Shown piece after piece: positions 23,901 through 39,238 of a stretch of 62,000 nucleotides of DNA. The notes below the pieces were generated by a model. That model made no database searches. It was not told the origin of the DNA and saw only the letters and a program-made list of their open reading frames with translations. The stretch's first letter is position 1; each line of letters begins with the position of its first letter. The stretch is from Cristatella mucedo (lineage: Eukaryota; Bryozoa; Phylactolaemata; Cristatellidae). The stretch spans positions 465,001-527,000 of the forward strand of contig WPIO01000080.1 of NCBI GenBank assembly GCA_009760855.2, read 5' to 3'. The position numbers and the translations under genes were made by a program.

Positions 23901-26900
23901 ACGTAACAGCAATGGCCACGGTATGTCACACGAGTGGTGATAGTGATTCGCCTAAACAAGGATCACACTTACCGGAAAAAACAGCACAGCCATCATCCGA
24001 CGCACTCAGTGGCAATCTCAGCGCCACTGCAGACTTGTTGGACAATGCACATAGCAAGTGTCGCCCATTAGCTGAAGAACAAATGAGTGGAAAGCATGCA
24101 GTGACTGGCAGAAGCAACAACATGGCAGCATGCTCCCCACGGCAGACCGCAATCAACCAAGTATCGAATGTCTTGCCAATTTGTTCGACTACATAGGGCA
24201 AACTGCACTAGCAAGCCTACTCGAGCCCTGTGGTCCATGTGGCCCCTTGCAACAGAAATCGACTCGTGGCCCCCCAAGCCAGCAATGCCAAATAGTGACC
24301 GCTTATCTCAGCTGACCAGCAGGTCAGCAGTTCAGCTAGTCTCAGCTGACTAGCTGGCCTGTCTACTAGCAAATCGCAGTAAAACAATTGCAGGATTTGA
24401 GATTTAGGTCTGTCCACCTTATCGCTATGAAACACTATTACAGGCCAATGCACCAGCATAATTTTTCTGCTGAGGCACTAGTTTAACGACGAATAACAAT
24501 AATAATAATAATAATAGTACATTCGTACAGCACTCTGAGAGAACTGTCACTCTTTTTACGCACTTTACATATGCTGTATAGGAAGTATGATCATATGGTT
24601 CGTAACAGCATGAACCGAGTCAACAAGCATAACTTGGTCAAAGGTGACATGCACAGGGTCAGCATGCAAATATTACTTGGTGACTGGCAGCATGCACAGT
24701 GTCAGCATACATAAGCACACGAAGGACGAATCACAAGCACCAACTAAACGCTGTGTTAAATCGATGCATTTTTAGGTTCTTTTTAAATGCCATCAAGTCT
24801 GATGCTGGGATGTCGTGATGCCAGTCGGAAGTGAGTTCCAGGCGTTGGGAGCGAAGGAAATAAGTGAACGCTCTCCAAAGGATTTGAGGATCGTAAGAGG
24901 TCTAGCTAAATGATTTGATTCAGAAAATCAGGTGATGCTTAGCCTGGTAGGGAATAAATCTGATAGGTCGGCTGGAACCAAAGAATGAAGAGACCTAAGC
25001 GTGGGTGACAGGACCTTATAATAATAATAATAATAATAATAATAACGCACTTGATAAAGCGCCCTCAGAGAACCTAATCTCAATCTATGCGCTTTACATT
25101 TGCTGCGAAGGGAAATGCAATTAAATGGTAAGTAAAATCATGCTTGAAAAACAAACAAAATGAATAATATGGTTAGGGGTGACATGCACAGGGTCAGCAT
25201 GCAAATGTGGTTAGTGGCAGCATGCACAGTGTCAGCACGCATAAGCACGTGAAGGACGAATCACAGGGACACACTAAATGCTGTCCTAAATAGGTGTGTT
25301 TTTAGGTTCCCTTTAAATGTGGTCAGTTCAGGGGATGTTCTGACGCAGGTCGGGAGGGAGTTCCAGGCTTTGGGAGCATACGAACTAAATGCACGGTCTC
25401 CAAAGGATTTGAGGTTTGTACGAGGTATTTGTAGACTGTTGGATTCCAAAAAGCAGGTGGTACAAAATTGGCCTGATGAGGGAGTATGTCGGAGAGATAG
25501 GCTGGAGCCGTAGAATGAAGAAACCTAAAAGTGAGCGACAAAACATTGAAGTCAATCCGTTGCTTGACTGGTAGCCAGTGCAGGTCGGCAAGAAGTGGAG
25601 TAATGTGGCAACTGCGACGCTCACGACAGACAAGCCTAGCTGCAGAGTTTTACACCAGCTGCAATCGCCTGATCGCACATACTGGTAGGCCAGTAAGCAG
25701 TGCGCTGAAGAAGTCGAGACGAGATGTCACGAATGCATGGACCAACCTGGACGTGGCATCCTTATCTAAACAAGCACGAATTTTAGCAATGTTATGCAGC
25801 TGAAAATAGGCACATTTGACTGTGGAGCTGATATGGTCGTCTAACAAGATGTCGCTTTGGAATATGACACCTAGATATCGAGCTGATTCGACAGGAGATA
25901 TGCTGGCAGAGCCAATTTTGAGAGACAGCCTTTCCAATCTCTGAATCACACTGGGTTTGCCCATAACTAGTAAGTTAGTTTTGTCATCGTTTAGATTTAG
26001 AAAATTTGCTGCCATCCATGTGTGGACGTCATCAATGCATGCAGCAAGTAAGTTTAGAGAATTTGAGGTGCCCGAAGGCTGGGAGGGATCAAAGCAAAGG
26101 TACAGCTGAGTGTCATATGCATAAAAGTGAAAGCCTAGATTGTGCTTGGCAATCATATCACCAAGAGGGAGAGTATGAACCGTGAAAAGAACCGGACCTA
26201 GCACGGAGCCCTGAGGCACTACATATTTCAGAGGTACTTCAGATGATCTTTGTCTATTCACATCAATGCTCTGGAGTCTCCCACTGAGATAGGACCTGAA
26301 CCACTGCAGAGTAGTGCCAGTGATGCCCAGGCGAGATGAGAGGCGCTCTAGAAGAACTTGTTGATCGATGGTGTCAAAAGCTGCCAAAAGATCGAGCAAA
26401 ACATGCAGAGACACTCTACCCATGTCTGCATTCCTAAGTAGGTAGGTCGTCGTACACCCTTAGCAATGCTGACTGTATGGAGTGATTAGCTCTAAAGCCA
26501 GATGGAACTTGCTAGCAAGGTGTGAGGTTTCGATATATGAGTTCAGCTGGTCTGCGACGACCCGTTCCAGTGCTTTCGATAAGAATGGTAGAAGGGAGAC
26601 TGGGCGGTAGTTGCTTAAGTTCTCTTGGTCTAGTGTTGCTTTCTTGAGAAGAGGCCTGACTACAGCTTTTTTGAAAGGTGCTGGGACATGGTCTGAGGCT
26701 AATGACATATTAATGGTGTTAGTTATGCATGGCAGCAGCAGATCAATGCAACGTAGGAGCAGGACAGTAGGAATAGGGTCCAGAGGACCTTGAAGTCGAT
26801 GCATTGTTTGACTGAGAGCTAGTGCAGGTCGGCGAGAAATGGTGTGATGAGGCAACTGCAAGGCTCACGACAGACAAGCCTAGGTGCAGAGTTTTGCACA

Positions 26901-29900
26901 AACGGTAAGCACCGGATTGCACAGGCCGGTAGACCAAGAAGCAGTCAATTACAGAAGTCGACTATAATAACTGGCGACATTAATTTCAAGATGGTACCTT
27001 TGTTTTACATCGGCAACAATGATTAAAAAACCGTAAACAATGTTTGCATGTCACTTAAAACAAAATACAAATTCCAACTTGCCATTCAAAATTCTATATA
27101 ATTCACGATAGCTGAGTACAAGTGCACAAGCAAGACCTGCATGCAGACAGTAAGCAAGGCACACAAACAAGAAAGAAACATTGGCACAGAAGATAGTCAT
27201 GGATAAAGGAAGTTGGAAGAAGTATACGACACAGTTAGGCACAACAATTATGCAAAATTAGAAACAAAACGTCAGGGGTGCCAAGCACAAGTCCAGGGAA
27301 TGCCACTCACGTGAAAATCTGATCGAGTTAATACAAGTAGGCCGCACATCGACCTTGGTGGCTCCTTTCAATGCTGAGCCTGGCGGTGGCAGGCTGCCTC
27401 TGGCTGTCCATGCAGAAGTCCGATCTACCACTGCAGCTGCTGCCTCCATTGCAGGCCCCAAAGACTGACTCCTCCCTGTCATCGATGATTTGCTGCTGCC
27501 TGCACTGCTACTACTGCCTTTGCTACCACGTACAGACGGCTTAAACATGACTCGCCTGTCAAATAAAATGCAGGGTCACAGCGAATACCACCGCAATAGA
27601 GCCGCCTCGTGCCGGATTTTGGAATTAGAGGCTGGCTGATTCAGCTTTACAGAATCCTACGGCAGCAGAAGACACGTGCGGCTTACTGAGACGCTGTCTG
27701 GGAATAGCCCGACGACTTAATCTTCTCGTGAACAGTCACGGCATGATTCAGCCTTGACGAAGCAGCTGCTTTTGTCGGTTTATTAGCAGCCTTGCCTTTC
27801 GGTGACGATGCAACTACAACCGACATTTTTAGACTCATCCGGTTGCCCAGGTGTGGTAACCGGCGACCAAAGTCTTTTGCATCTCTATTTGACAAACAGA
27901 GTCTGTAAGTGCAACAAAGGGTCACTGCTGCCCCACCACTCCGCTCAGATCTTATCATCAATGCTACATTGAAGCACTAAAGAAATTCCTGTGGCAAAGA
28001 TAATCAAAGACATGTCAGGCATTCACAGCAATCTCTTGCACAAGCATAGGGTCTAATGAAGAACCCAATAGTTTTGTAATCAACAGGTCCCTGTTAGTAG
28101 CTGACTAATGACTAGCACATGGTGACAATGGTAACACTTGGCTGTCTAGAATTATGCATCTCACTACTTGCAGGTCTTGTCCTGCTGCCGATGAAGCAAA
28201 ATGCTTACAGTTGGTTCAAAACTCCTGCAGCTAAGCATGTCTCTAAGGAATGTTGCAACTGCACCCATTACACCACTTCTCACTGACCTTGTCACTGATC
28301 TCTGACCTTTGCTGGCTCATCATGGAGCAGTGTAAAGACTTCAAGGTTGCATCACTCATTTTTATGCCAATCATTCTCTTGCTGTGGCCTACCGATCTGA
28401 AATATTTCTTAATAAGACCTCCATCGTATCACTTGCTCTCTGACTGAATCACAAAGTCGTCTAGCTGTGCCTCTAACCTCAAATCATTTGGGGACAGTGT
28501 CTGACAGAAGTTTGTATGTGCCTAAAGCCTGGAGCTCACGGCCAGCTGACATCGAACAACATTTAAGACTAATCTAAAAACCAGCCTGTTCTTCACAGCA
28601 TGTGCTCCTTTGCAGTGAACTGAATTTGGGTGCGTATAGGTGCTGAGATAGTGCATCCAATCACTTATCGATCGTCAAACGATCACCAATCAATTAATTC
28701 CTTTAGAGCATGAGAAGCACCTACAAAGAGATGCCTAATTATCATCATCACCACAATTGCTAAAGCTAAAACTAAAACAAAGAAGGCAACAGTAGGGCAG
28801 CAAACATCAGCTGATGCACCAGCTGATGCTTTAACTCCAAGGCTGAACGTAAAGCGCCTGATTAAGAGATTAAGTTCTCTTGGGGCACTGCACTAATGAA
28901 TTATACATAGACACCAGTGTGCTCTTACTAACAGCGAACTCCCCCACGGCCTTGATTGACATGCTGCTACAAGACATTAATGGTCGCAAAACTCTTATCG
29001 CAGGCTTACAATACTACTAGGCCACTAATAAGGTGCTGCTGCACAAGCAGCCACATGAGTCGCTCTACTGGGTAAAGACACCATGGTCTCTCGCGGCTAA
29101 ACCTGAATCAACAAGCAGCTTTTAAACAAGAAAACTCCCAGTAAACTAGCTACACTCACCCCAATGTGTTCTAGGATGAAGCAGCAGCTTTAAACTACGA
29201 TAGCAATATAATACTAATAATACTACATACATACTAATAATAAATAAAAAAAAAACAATATGATAATAATAATAATAAATAAATAAAATAAATATAATAC
29301 TACTACTAATAATAAAATAATAATAATAAATTAATAAAAATACTAAAATTGGAAGAGACAGATCTTGTATATTTCATCAGTCAATATAAGCATCAGCAGA
29401 CAAACATCACACAATTCTGCCACCAATTAGTAGTCACTTCCATACCAGGAGACCTGCTTGCATGCTAGTGCATAAAAAATGGCACAAACAACGAAAATAG
29501 TGCCACCAGCAAAAAGAACTTGGGCATAAGCTCCGAGCTCCTACCCTTGGTGGTCAGCTGGTCAAGCTGCTTCAGGCTCAAAAGCTTATTGAGTGGTGAA
29601 TTCGGCAGCAAAGGCAAACTGCAAAAAAGGAGTCAAAAAAGACATAGGGCACGATAATACAGGCATGAGTTGCATAAGTGCAATTGCACCACCAAGTTCA
29701 AGACGCACCTCAGCACACCTAACTGCACACCTCAGCAGATATTACATTGATTGTATACGAGTTTCCTGACTGTGATTGGCGAGACGTGCCACCAATCAGA
29801 TGCAGCAAAAGGATTCGAATTACAGAATCAAAGGGTGCTCATCAATGTCATCCCCAAGTATCACATAGCAGAAACACATGAACAAACAACATGAAATGGC

Positions 29901-32900
29901 ACATACATACTCGGACAACATGCTAACCATGCCAGGCAATGATTCTTCGACTCCAGCATTTGATACAACGTCGACGGTGTCCCGTTTGCTATCATTTGAA
30001 CACCGAGCTGGTGATGCATCGGCACGGCAGAGGTGAGCGGTCTTGTCGAACAGACAGCCGAGAAGAACGAGGACTGGCACAGCGACCTTGGGTGCGACCT
30101 CGACCTTGGGTTCTAGCTCGTGAAGTGAGCGAAGCTAAAGCACACGTACCGATAGCATACAGGCAGCTGCAGCAGCAGCAAGCCGAGGGACTCAAGCCTC
30201 AGTGAAGCAAGCGATCGAGGCAACAAAGGGTACAAATCCACTAACCACATAATCCACTAACCACATTTGCATGCTGACCCTGTGCATGTCACCCCTAACC
30301 ATGTTATTCATTTCGTTTGTTTTTCAAGCATGATTTTACTTACCATTCAATTGCATTTCACTTTACAGTAAATGTAAAGCGCCTAGAGAGAGATTTAGTT
30401 CTCTGAGGGCGTTTTATCAAGTAAATTATTATTATTATTATTTTTATTATTATTATTACAACAATGTATGCAACAAATGGTACAACAATGTAGGCAACAA
30501 ATGGTAACTGCTCAGTGGAAACAAATCTGGCGGCAACAAGTGGTGGTGACATGTGGAGGGGACAAGGGCTGCCGAGTGCAGATGTGTAAAACGTCATCAA
30601 CCTTTTGGTGCACCACTATGCAACACCGTGGATCAATACAAAATAGGCACATGACCTTCGGACCTTCGAAAGATCACACACACGAGATCCCCGAAAGAAG
30701 TTGCAGCATTGAAAAAATATGCCGTAGCAGGGGTGCCGAAAAGCAACACATCTAAACAGGCAGACCTTCGTAACCAGGCTAAAGGAATCGTTCAAAAGAG
30801 CAAAAGAGTTCAGTCTTGAACCTTGATTTCAAAAAATTCGGATGGATTTTAAAGCAAAAATTCTTATTAGCATTATCAAGACTACCTACGGACGTACATG
30901 CACAAGCAATCAGACATAAAAGCACACACATACATTCACACACACACACAAACATACAAACACGTGCACTCATGCACACACGTGCACTCATGCACATACG
31001 TGCAATCATGCACACACACACACACGCACGCGCACACACACACGCACGCACACACACACACACACACACACATCAACACCGTACAAACATGACTTGACTC
31101 TTCCAGTGCAAGCTTCGGATTGGCAGGTCCTATACCTAAAAACACGTCCACATGAAGGATTAAGAGAAGTGACTGCTATGTCGTATTGCAGCAAAAGTAC
31201 TTCTCAATCATCCTCTGCTTTCATGACAAAATGTCTCATAATGCTCGTCCTTACTCCAAGAGGCAGATATTAGTTTCCCTTCTTTCCTAGGAGCTGTAAA
31301 TTGATGGTAGGTCACATGACATACATCAAATGCTATTAATGCTTTTTGTTATTGTGTCTCCAAGCCAACTACCAATTTGGCCTCTGCCATTTGCTAAGGC
31401 TAACGGTTGAGACTTTCTGGGGCAGCTCTCGCAGCCACTATCTATAAAAGTGCTCGGTAGCTTACAGTCTGCACAAACAACATGATAACATAACAAAACC
31501 GGATGCTGCAGCCATTCATTTGTGGGCAATATCTCTCCATCAAAAACCTATGGCTGGCTACGGCTGACAAGACAATCTTGTTACAGCAAGCGACAAGAGC
31601 ATAGATTTCTGGCACAGCACTACCAGAAGCTTTAGCTCTGCAGGTCCTAGACTGTGGAACTCGCTTCCACAATTCTTACGCAACGACATCTACTCTCCAA
31701 CTGCCGACTATAGCACATCTTTTTCAGCAGTCCTGAGCTGCTACTTCTATGCTACTCACTACCTCAACTGCTCTCCTAACTCTGCTATGCTTCCCACTTT
31801 CTCTTTGTTGCGTGAGGCGAAGTCTGTTGGCTACCGAATGCGTACAGAAAGCCGCTTAGGCTGTGAGTGCGCCATACAAAACTCTCCTGCGTAACACCCA
31901 CATGGTCTTTATGACTTTGTGGAGTTACTGACGGATATACATTACATTACAATAGATTGGCTTCCGTTGACCAAGACTCTATTCAGCATGCCCTTCCCTC
32001 TAAGAACGAATCGAGAACAAATGAAGTTGGATATGATTGATACAAATAGAGCTTGGAGATGGGTAGAAACATAGACAGAGCAAGTGACTTCGAGAAAAGG
32101 ATGAGTGAGTGCAAAGAGAGGGGGAGAAAGAGGAAAGACCAGACATGCACATTAAGGTGGGTGCCGGCATCCTGACAAACAGACGATGTTGCTGCACGGG
32201 TGCTCACAGAAGTGACAAGCAATGGTTCATGAAAGGGACAGCTAAATGTCATTAAAGTTAGATGTTACCAAACATTCCGGGGACATGTATAGCAAAAGTT
32301 ATCCGACCAAAACAAAAAATAATCTAGCATCATGTCGTACAAACAAACGCATTTCAAATTTCATTCGGATGTGTGAAGTACTAGCCAAGCTAAGTAATTT
32401 ACAAGGCATCAAGCTACACTAAATATAAACCTGTATAAAAGTCACAAGCATGCACCTCAACAAGCTTTAAGTGAGTCATCTCGATCTACCAAGGTTCAAC
32501 GAGTTGGGATACAAGTCAAAGATGATGAAGAGATCGGTAAACTTTGCATTTCTAGATAACTTGATTCCGGTTTACATCCCGGTTAGACATGGTTTGCACA
32601 ATAGATTTTTCTTTTATGTAAAAATTGGTCAGAACTTCCGATCTCACTCTAAGATTTTTATCTTTTAAAAGGCACCCTAAACAAATATTCGATTGCCGGA
32701 CCAATTTTATAAGTATTTTCTTGACAAACCCCCATAAGGAATAATGCTGGATGTTAATTTGGAGGGCAGAGGCCGTTAAAGGGACAGACAATTTAATTAA
32801 AAGAAAACATCAACTGATTAAACAGCCTCATTTATAAAAAGAAATATATCTAATTAAACAGCCTCATTTGTATAGCAGCAGAAGATCAGCTATCACCACA

Positions 32901-33630
32901 GCTTGCAGTTGGCAACAAAGGATCACCCAACTGCAGGATTCAAACTCACGACCTCTCTTGTGAAGAGAGGGTACCTTATCTCCTATCTTACGGCTATCAC
33001 GGCTTCAAGACCTCGTTTGCGAAACGTAGGCATTACACCAGTTGGCAAAGACACAGTTTATTAACTTGGAACACAATGTGACGACAACACGTGACAGTGA
33101 TGGTGGTAAAAAGGTGATGCTGTAAGTTTAGTGCAAGCGCAATACCTGTGCTGGTGGTAGGTCCTGACTGGCAAAACAGCAACATCCGAAGACTGCTGAT
33201 GCTGTTGCTATGGAAGAGGTGCCATTGTCTTGAGTTACAGAACAGCTTGAAGTTACTGGAACAAGATCAGCCGGCAAGGAAGGGCTGCCAGCGATACAGC
33301 AAAGCATGGACTCCGGACCATCATCATATATATCATACCTAGGTACCATTATCATAGATATAATAGTCGGGACCATCGTCATATATATCAGACTCAAAAC
33401 CATCATAGACTCAGGACCATCCATCATCATAGATATCATACACTCAGGTCCAACATCATAGATACCAGACCTACGACCATCATCATAGATATTATAGACT
33501 GATGCCATCGTCAAAGATATCATTCATTCAGGACCATCATCTTAAATATCCGACTCAAAACCACTATCATAGATATCACACACTCACAACCATCCTCATA
33601 GATACCATAGACTCAGGACCATTATCATAG

Positions 33631-33663
<33 letters not shown>

Positions 33664-36600
33664 ATGCATCTGATAAAGCACCCTCACAGAACTCAATTTC
33701 TGTCTAGGTGTTGCTCCAAAGGGAAACACTGTTGCATGGTGAGTGATATCATGCTTGATGAACGACATGAATAATATGGTTAGGAGTGATATAATAATAA
33801 AAATAATAATAATGCACTTGATAAAGCACCCTCAGACAACTTAATCTCTTTCTAGGCGCTTTACATTTGCTGCAAAGGGAAATGCAATTGAATGGTAAGT
33901 AAAATCATGCTTGAAAAAAAAAATTAATAATATGGTTAGGGGTGACATTCACAGGGTCAGCATGCAAATGTGGTTAGTGGCAGCATGCAGTGTCAAAACG
34001 CATAAGCACATCCAGGACAAATCACAGGGACCCACTAAGTGCTGTCCTAAAAAGGTGTGTTTTTAGGTTCCTTTTAAATGTGGTCAGGTCAGGGGATGTT
34101 CTGACGCAGGTCGGGAGGCAGTTCCAGGCTTTGGGAGCATACGAACTAAATGCACAGTCTCCAAAGGATTTGAGGTTTGTACGAGGTATTTCTAGACTGT
34201 TGGATTCCGAAAAGCGGGTGGTACGATGCTTGGCCTGATGGGGGAGTATATCGGAGAGATAGGCTGGAGCCATAGAATGAAGGGACCTAAAAGTGAGCGA
34301 CAAAACCTTGAAGTCAATCCGTTGCTTGACTGGTAGCCAGTGCAGGTCGGCGAGAAGTGGAGTAATGTGGCAACTGCGACGCTCAAGACAGACAAGCCTA
34401 GCTGCAGAGTTGTGCACCAGCTGCAATCGTCTGATCGCACATGCCAGTAGGCCAGTGAGCAGTGCTTGCTAAAATCATGCTTGAAAATTAAACAAAATGA
34501 ATAATATGGTTAGGGGTGATATGCACAGGGTCAGCACGCAAGTGTGCTTAGTGGCTGCATGCCGGGTCAGCACGCAGAGGAACATTAAGTACGAATCACA
34601 GGGACCCACTAAATGCTGTCCTAAATAGGTCTGTTTTTAAGTTCTTTTTAAATGTGGTCAAGTCAGGGGATGTTGTGAGGCAAGTCGGGGATGAGTTCCA
34701 GGCTTTAGGAGCATATCAACTAAATGCAGGGACACCAAACGATTTGAGGTTTGTATGAGGTATTGGCAAACTATTGGATTCCGAAAAGCAGGCGATACGA
34801 TGCTTAGCCTGGTGGGGGAGTAGATCTGATAGATAGGCTGGGCCAAAGAATGAAGTGACCTAAAAGCGAGCGACAAAACCTCGAAAAGCTGTTGCTTGAC
34901 TGGTAGCCAGTGCAGGTCGGCGAGAAGTAGTGTGACGTGGCGACTGTGACGCTCACGACAGACAAGCCTAGCTGCAGAATGTTGCACCAGCTGTAATCGC
35001 CTGATTGCACATGCCAGTAGGCCAGTAAGCAGTGAGTTACAAAAGTCAAGACAGGATGTTACAAATGCATGGACTAACTTAGACGTAGTATCCTAATCTA
35101 AACAAGCCCCAATTTTAGCTATGGCATGTAGCTGAAAGTAGGCAGACTTGATTGTGGAGCTGATGTGGTCGTCTAACAAGAAGTCACTTTGGAACATGAC
35201 ACCTATATTTCGAGCTCATTCAACAGGAAATATGCTGGCAGAGCCAATCTTGAGCGTCAGCCTTTCCAATTTCTGAATCACACTGGGTGTGCCCATAACT
35301 AGTAAGTTAGTTTTGTCATCGTTTAGTTTTAGAAAATTTGCTGCCATCTACGTGCAGATGTCATCAATGCTTGCAGCAAGTGAGTTTAGAGAATTTGAGG
35401 TGCTCGGAGGCTGGGAAGGATCGAAGCAAAGGTACAACTGAGTGTCATCTGCATAGAAGTGAAAGCACAGATTGTGCTTGGCAATCACATCAGCAAGAGG
35501 GAGGGTATAAACCGTGAAAAGAACCGGACCTAGCACAAAGCCCTGAGGTACTACATATTTCAGAGGTACTTCGGATGATCTTTGTCCATTCAAGTCAATA
35601 CTCTGGAGTCTCCTACTGACATGGGACCTGAACTATTGCAGAGCAGTGCCAGTGATGCCCATGTGAGATGAGAGGCACTCTAAAAGATCTTGGTGGTCGA
35701 TACTACCAAAAGCTGCCGAAAGATCGAGCAAAACAAGCAGATATACTCGAGATAGATATCGTAGACTCAGGACCATCATCTTAGATATAATAGACTCTGC
35801 ACCATCATTATAGATATCGTAAACTCAGGACCGTCGTCATAGATATCATACACTCCGGACCACCATCATAGATATCACAGACTCAGGACCATCCTCATAG
35901 ATATGATTGACTCAGGACCATCATCATCACAACCTGCTGAAGCTACAAGCATGGTGGCACAAATACAATGACTGCCAGAGGCTATCGCCTCCTATCAATT
36001 CTATTGACTCCATTTCACGACCGACAAGGTGAAGTGTAAAATCTAAAAGCGTGGCACATGACATCCTAACGACGGCAGTAGGTGTGAAATGCATGTCATG
36101 CACTTACTGCTATCAAGATCCACCCAATTTGTGATGTCGGAGCTGCGAGCGTCCACGAAGACAAGAGCAGTTGTCGTGGCGACGGACAGAAGTACACGCG
36201 AGTTCAGCAGATGGCTATAAAGAAGAAAGCGCAACATGCGAAACCACGACCGGAAGACATTTAGATTCTCTAGGAACAAGACACCCATTAAAATAAAAAG
36301 GACTTGCCACACTACTTACTGTCTTGGATTCTAACTCTAACAGAGCAGCAATGAACTTTAGTCATTTTTGGATTTCACTCTCACGGAGCCGTTGGCAAGA
36401 ACAAGCCTAGGAGAGCTTCAGGAAGTGGATCATTGGCAGCTTGTCGCTTGTCGCCTTGTAATGTAATGCAATGTATCTCCTTCTGTCACTCCACAAAGCC
36501 ATAAAGGCTAGGTGGGTGTTACGAAGGAGAGTTTTGCATTTTGTACTCACAGCCTAAGTGGCTTTCGGCATACATTCGGTAGCCAACAGACTTCATCTCA

Positions 36601-39177
36601 CGCAACAAAAAGAAAGTGGGAAGTATAGCAGAGGGAGCAGTTGAATTAATGAATAGCCTGGAAGCAGCAGCTCAGGACTGCTGAAAAAGATGAGCCATAG
36701 TCGGCAGCAGGAGAGAAGTTAAGTGAGAATTGGGTAAGTAAGTGCTACAGTATAGGACAGATCACAATCTCATTAATATTTCATTAGCCTCAGGTCATGT
36801 CCAAGCAACTTTCGAAAAAGCTGTAGTCAGGCCATTTCTCAAGAAAGTGACACTAGACTAAAAGAACTTGAGCGACTACCACCCAGTCTTAATTCTAAGA
36901 TTCCTATCAAAGACACGAGAATAAGTCGTGGCAGACCAGCTGAACTCTCATATTGAAACTTCAAACCTTGCTAGTAATTTCCAGTCGGGCTTTACAGCTA
37001 ATCACCCTACAGTATCAGCATTGCTTAGGGTATACAACGACCTACATAGGAATGCAGACATTGGTAGAGTATCTCTGCTTGTTTTGCTCAATCTTTCGGC
37101 AGCTTTTGACACTATCGATCACTAAGCTCTTCTTGAGCACCTCTCATCTCGCCTGAGCATCACTGGCACTGCATTGCCATAGTTCAAGCCTATCTCAGTG
37201 GGAGACTCCAGAGTATTGATCTGAAATGACACAAATCACCAGAGGGATCCCTGAAATATGAAGTACCTCACGGTTGAGTGCTTGGTCCCATTCCTTTCAC
37301 GGTTAATACTCTCCCTCTTGATGATCTGCCTATTTTCAGCTTCATAATATTGCTAAAATTTGGGCTTGTTTAGATAAGGATACCACGTCTAAGTTGGTCC
37401 ATGCATTCGTGACATCTCGTCTCGACTTCTGCAACTCACTGCTTACTGGCCTCCCAGCATGTGCGATCAGGCGATTGCAGCTGGTGCATGACTCTGCAGC
37501 TAGACTTGTCTGTCGTGAGCGTCGCAGTTGCCACTTTACTCCACTTCTCGCCGACCTGCACTGGCTACCAGTCAAGCAACGGATTGACTTCAAGGTTTTG
37601 TCGCTCACTTTTAGGTCCCTTCATTCTATGGCTCCAGCCTATCTCTCCGACATACTCCCCCATCAGGCCAAGCATCGTACCACCCGCTTTTCGGAATCCA
37701 ACAGTCTAGAAATACCTCGTACAAGCCTTAAATCCTTTGGTGACCGTGCATTTAGTTCATATGCTCCCAAAGCCTGGAACTCCCTCCCGACCTGCGTCAG
37801 AACATCCCCTGACCTGACCACATGTAAAAGGAACTTAAAAACACACCTATCTAGGACAGCATTTAGTGGGTCCCTGTGATTCGTCCTTCACGTGCTTATG
37901 CGTGCTGACACTGTGCATGCTGCCACTAACCACATTTGCATGCTGACCCTATGCATGTCACCCCTAACCATATTATTCATTTTGTTTGTTTTTCAAGCAT
38001 GATTTTACTTACCATTTAATTGCATTTCCCTTTGCAGCAAATGTAAAGCACCTAGAAAGAGATTAAGTTCTCTGAGGGTGCTTTATCAAGTACATTATTA
38101 TTATTATTATTATTGGATTGCCAAACACAACCTAGGCTTTCACTTCCATGTGGATGACACTCAGTTGTACCTTTGCTTTGATCCCACCAGCCTTCAAGCA
38201 CCTCAAATTCTCTCAATTACCCTACTGCAAGTATTGATCACATCTGCACATGGACGGCAGCAAATTTACTTACAATTGATAATAAAACTAACTTCCTAGT
38301 TATGGGCAAACCAAGTGTGATTGAGAAATTCGAAAAGCTAATACTCAAAATCGGCTCTGCCAGCATATCTCCTGTTGAATCTGCACGAAATCTAGGTGTC
38401 ATGTTCCTTAGTGACCTTTCGTTAGAGACCACATTGGCTGCCCAGTCAAGTCTGCCTACTTTCAGCTACTTAGCATTGCTAAAATTCGGGCTTGCTTAGA
38501 TAAACATACCAAATCTAAGTTGTTACATGCATTTGTGACATCCTGTCTTGACTTCTGTAACTCACTGCTTGCTGGCCTACCAGCATTTGCAATCACGAGA
38601 TTACAGCTGGTGCAAAACTCTGCAGCTTGGCTTGTCTGTCGTGAGCATCTGAGTTGCCACATCACACCACTACGCGCCAACCTGCACTGGCTCCCAGTCA
38701 AGCAACGGATCGACTTTAAGGTTATGTCGCTCACTTTTAGGTCACTTCATTCTTTGGCTTCAGCCTACCTATCAGATCTACTCCCCCACCAGGCCAAGTA
38801 TTGCACCACCAGGTTTTCGGAATCTAACTCTTTGCCAATACCTCATACAAACCTCAAATCGTTTGGTGACCCTGCATTTAGTTGGTTTGCTCCCAAAGCC
38901 TGGAACTCACTCCCGACGTTCCTCAGAGCATCCCCTGACTTGACCACATTGTAAACAGAAATAAAAAGTGCACCTATTTATGGTGGCATTTAGTGTGTTC
39001 CTGTGATTCGTCCTTTTTATGTGCTTATGCATGCTGACTGTGCTGCATGTTGCCAGTAATGACACTTGCATGCAGACCCTGTGCATGTTACCCCTAACCG
39101 TATTATTCATATTGTATATCAAGCATGATACCACTCAACATTCGATCGTGTTTCCTTTGCAGCAAATGTAATGCGCC

Positions 39178-39238
<61 letters not shown>

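Noticed and set aside
30779-31194. Cys/Val/His/Thr-rich ORFs around 31 kb
   Set aside because: They arise from the CA-rich microsatellite.
33148-33633. CRISPR-like repeat-spacer pattern
   Set aside because: The units are contiguous tandem repeats without unique spacers, in an animal intron; a minisatellite.
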